DNA of 32,060 bases from Trichococcus palustris (GTDB taxonomy: Bacteria; Bacillota; Bacilli; Lactobacillales; Aerococcaceae). Under the pieces are notes generated by a model that had not been told where the DNA came from, searched no databases, and saw nothing but the letters and a program-made list of their open reading frames with translations. Shown in pieces: positions 31,667-32,060 of this stretch. The stretch's first letter is position 1, and each line of letters begins with the position of its first letter. A program made the translations under genes and the position numbers. The DNA lies in assembly GCF_900114465.1 (NCBI RefSeq), contig NZ_FOTD01000023.1, positions 1-32,060 of the forward strand, in the 5' to 3' direction.

Positions 31667-32060
31667 TGTCGTTTAATTCTTTCGCTAATTCTTCGAAGCC
31701 TGGTTTGCCCAGCAAAGCGAACATATTCTTCTTGTATGCTTCCACGCCTGGTTGGTCAAACGGATTGACCCCGTTCAGATAACCGGAGATCCCGACAGCG
31801 ATTTCGAAGAAGTACATCAAATAGCCTAAGCTGTATTCATCCATCGCTGGGATTGTCACTAATAAATTAGGGATGCCACCGTCGGTATGGGCCAATAAGG
31901 TACCTTGATAGGCTTTTGTATTGACGAAGTCGATATTTTTGCCTTGCAGGTAGCCTAAACCGTCCAAGTCTTCTTCTGTCAATGGAATTTGGATTTTTTT
32001 ACGCGGATTCGAAACGGTTACGACGGTTTCAAACATGTTGCGTGTCCCATCTTGGATCGA
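31659..32060 (-). CDS. pgi: Glucose-6-phosphate isomerase, C-terminal part
   Basis: This is the last 133 codons of Pgi; the frame is open to the window edge (SIQDGTRN precedes the first Met). Typical C-terminal segments are [49 protein letters not shown] and the [14 protein letters not shown] region. The enzyme converts glucose-6-phosphate to fructose-6-phosphate in glycolysis. It belongs to the chromosome backbone next to the flagellar cluster. Its stop lies in the hairpin at 31602-31666. Confidence 0.95.
   Translation of the reverse strand, partial: SIQDGTRNMFETVVTVSNPRKKIQIPLTEEDLDGLGYLQGKNIDFVNTKAYQGTLLAHTDGGIPNLLVTIPAMDEYSLGYLMYFFEIAVGISGYLNGVNPFDQPGVEAYKKNMFALLGKPGFEELAKELNDRL

Noticed and set aside
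1-32060. CRISPR arrays, tRNA genes, transposases and prophage genes
   Set aside because: I looked for them on both strands and saw none.

Overview
The window is a nearly complete flagellar gene cluster of a low-GC Gram-positive bacterium, lying between a 16S rRNA gene and the glucose-6-phosphate isomerase gene pgi. The 16S fragment at the left edge has the 5' end typical of Lactobacillales. The ends of that fragment and the many Gram-positive flagellar features fit a motile member of the Carnobacteriaceae (Trichococcus or a relative). That placement is an inference from about 120 bases of 16S plus the gene content, and is not certain. All genes except one run on the minus strand, so transcription reads from right to left.

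Layout, in the direction of transcription: the 3' end of pgi (31659-32060); stator genes motA-motB (30495-31304, 29716-30498); switch genes fliM-fliN; a late operon flgM-flgN-flgK-flgL; the filament genes fliC, flaG, fliD, a fliT-like gene and fliS; then one 18.5-kb early operon flgB-flgC-fliE-fliF-fliG-fliH-fliI-fliJ-fliK-flgD-(small ORF)-flgE-fliL-fliO-fliP-fliQ-fliR-flhB-flhA-fliA-flgF-flgG-ftsE (20336 to 1852). A bidirectional terminator ends it. A convergent plus-strand gene for a secreted C39-type cysteine peptidase (852-1694) follows, then the tandem rRNA promoters and the 16S gene leaving the window at the left.

The set covers the export gate (FlhA, FlhB, FliOPQR), the ATPase complex (FliH, FliI, FliJ), MS and C rings (FliF, FliG, FliM, FliN), rod (FlgB, FlgC, FlgF, FlgG, FliE), hook (FlgD, FlgE, FliK), junction, cap and filament (FlgK, FlgL, FliD, FliC), chaperones (FlgN, FliS, FliT-like), and the sigma-28/anti-sigma pair FliA-FlgM. 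Three minus-strand sites resembling sigma-28 promoters, all with a 14-base spacer, precede motA, flgM and fliC. Vegetative-type promoters precede fliM and flgB. This suggests the usual early/late hierarchy with FliA made from the early operon and held by FlgM.

Missing from the window are chemotaxis genes, flhF/flhG, csrA/fliW and flbD (swrD). Unusual points are an ftsE gene without ftsX as the last gene of the flagellar operon, two hairpin-forming repeats of one family (fliS-flgB and flgE-fliL spacers), a 29-bp perfect RNA stem across the pgi stop codon, a short hairpin around the fliC ribosome binding site, a FliN with a possible CheY-binding peptide, and a GC-rich filament block with an AT-rich centre in fliC.
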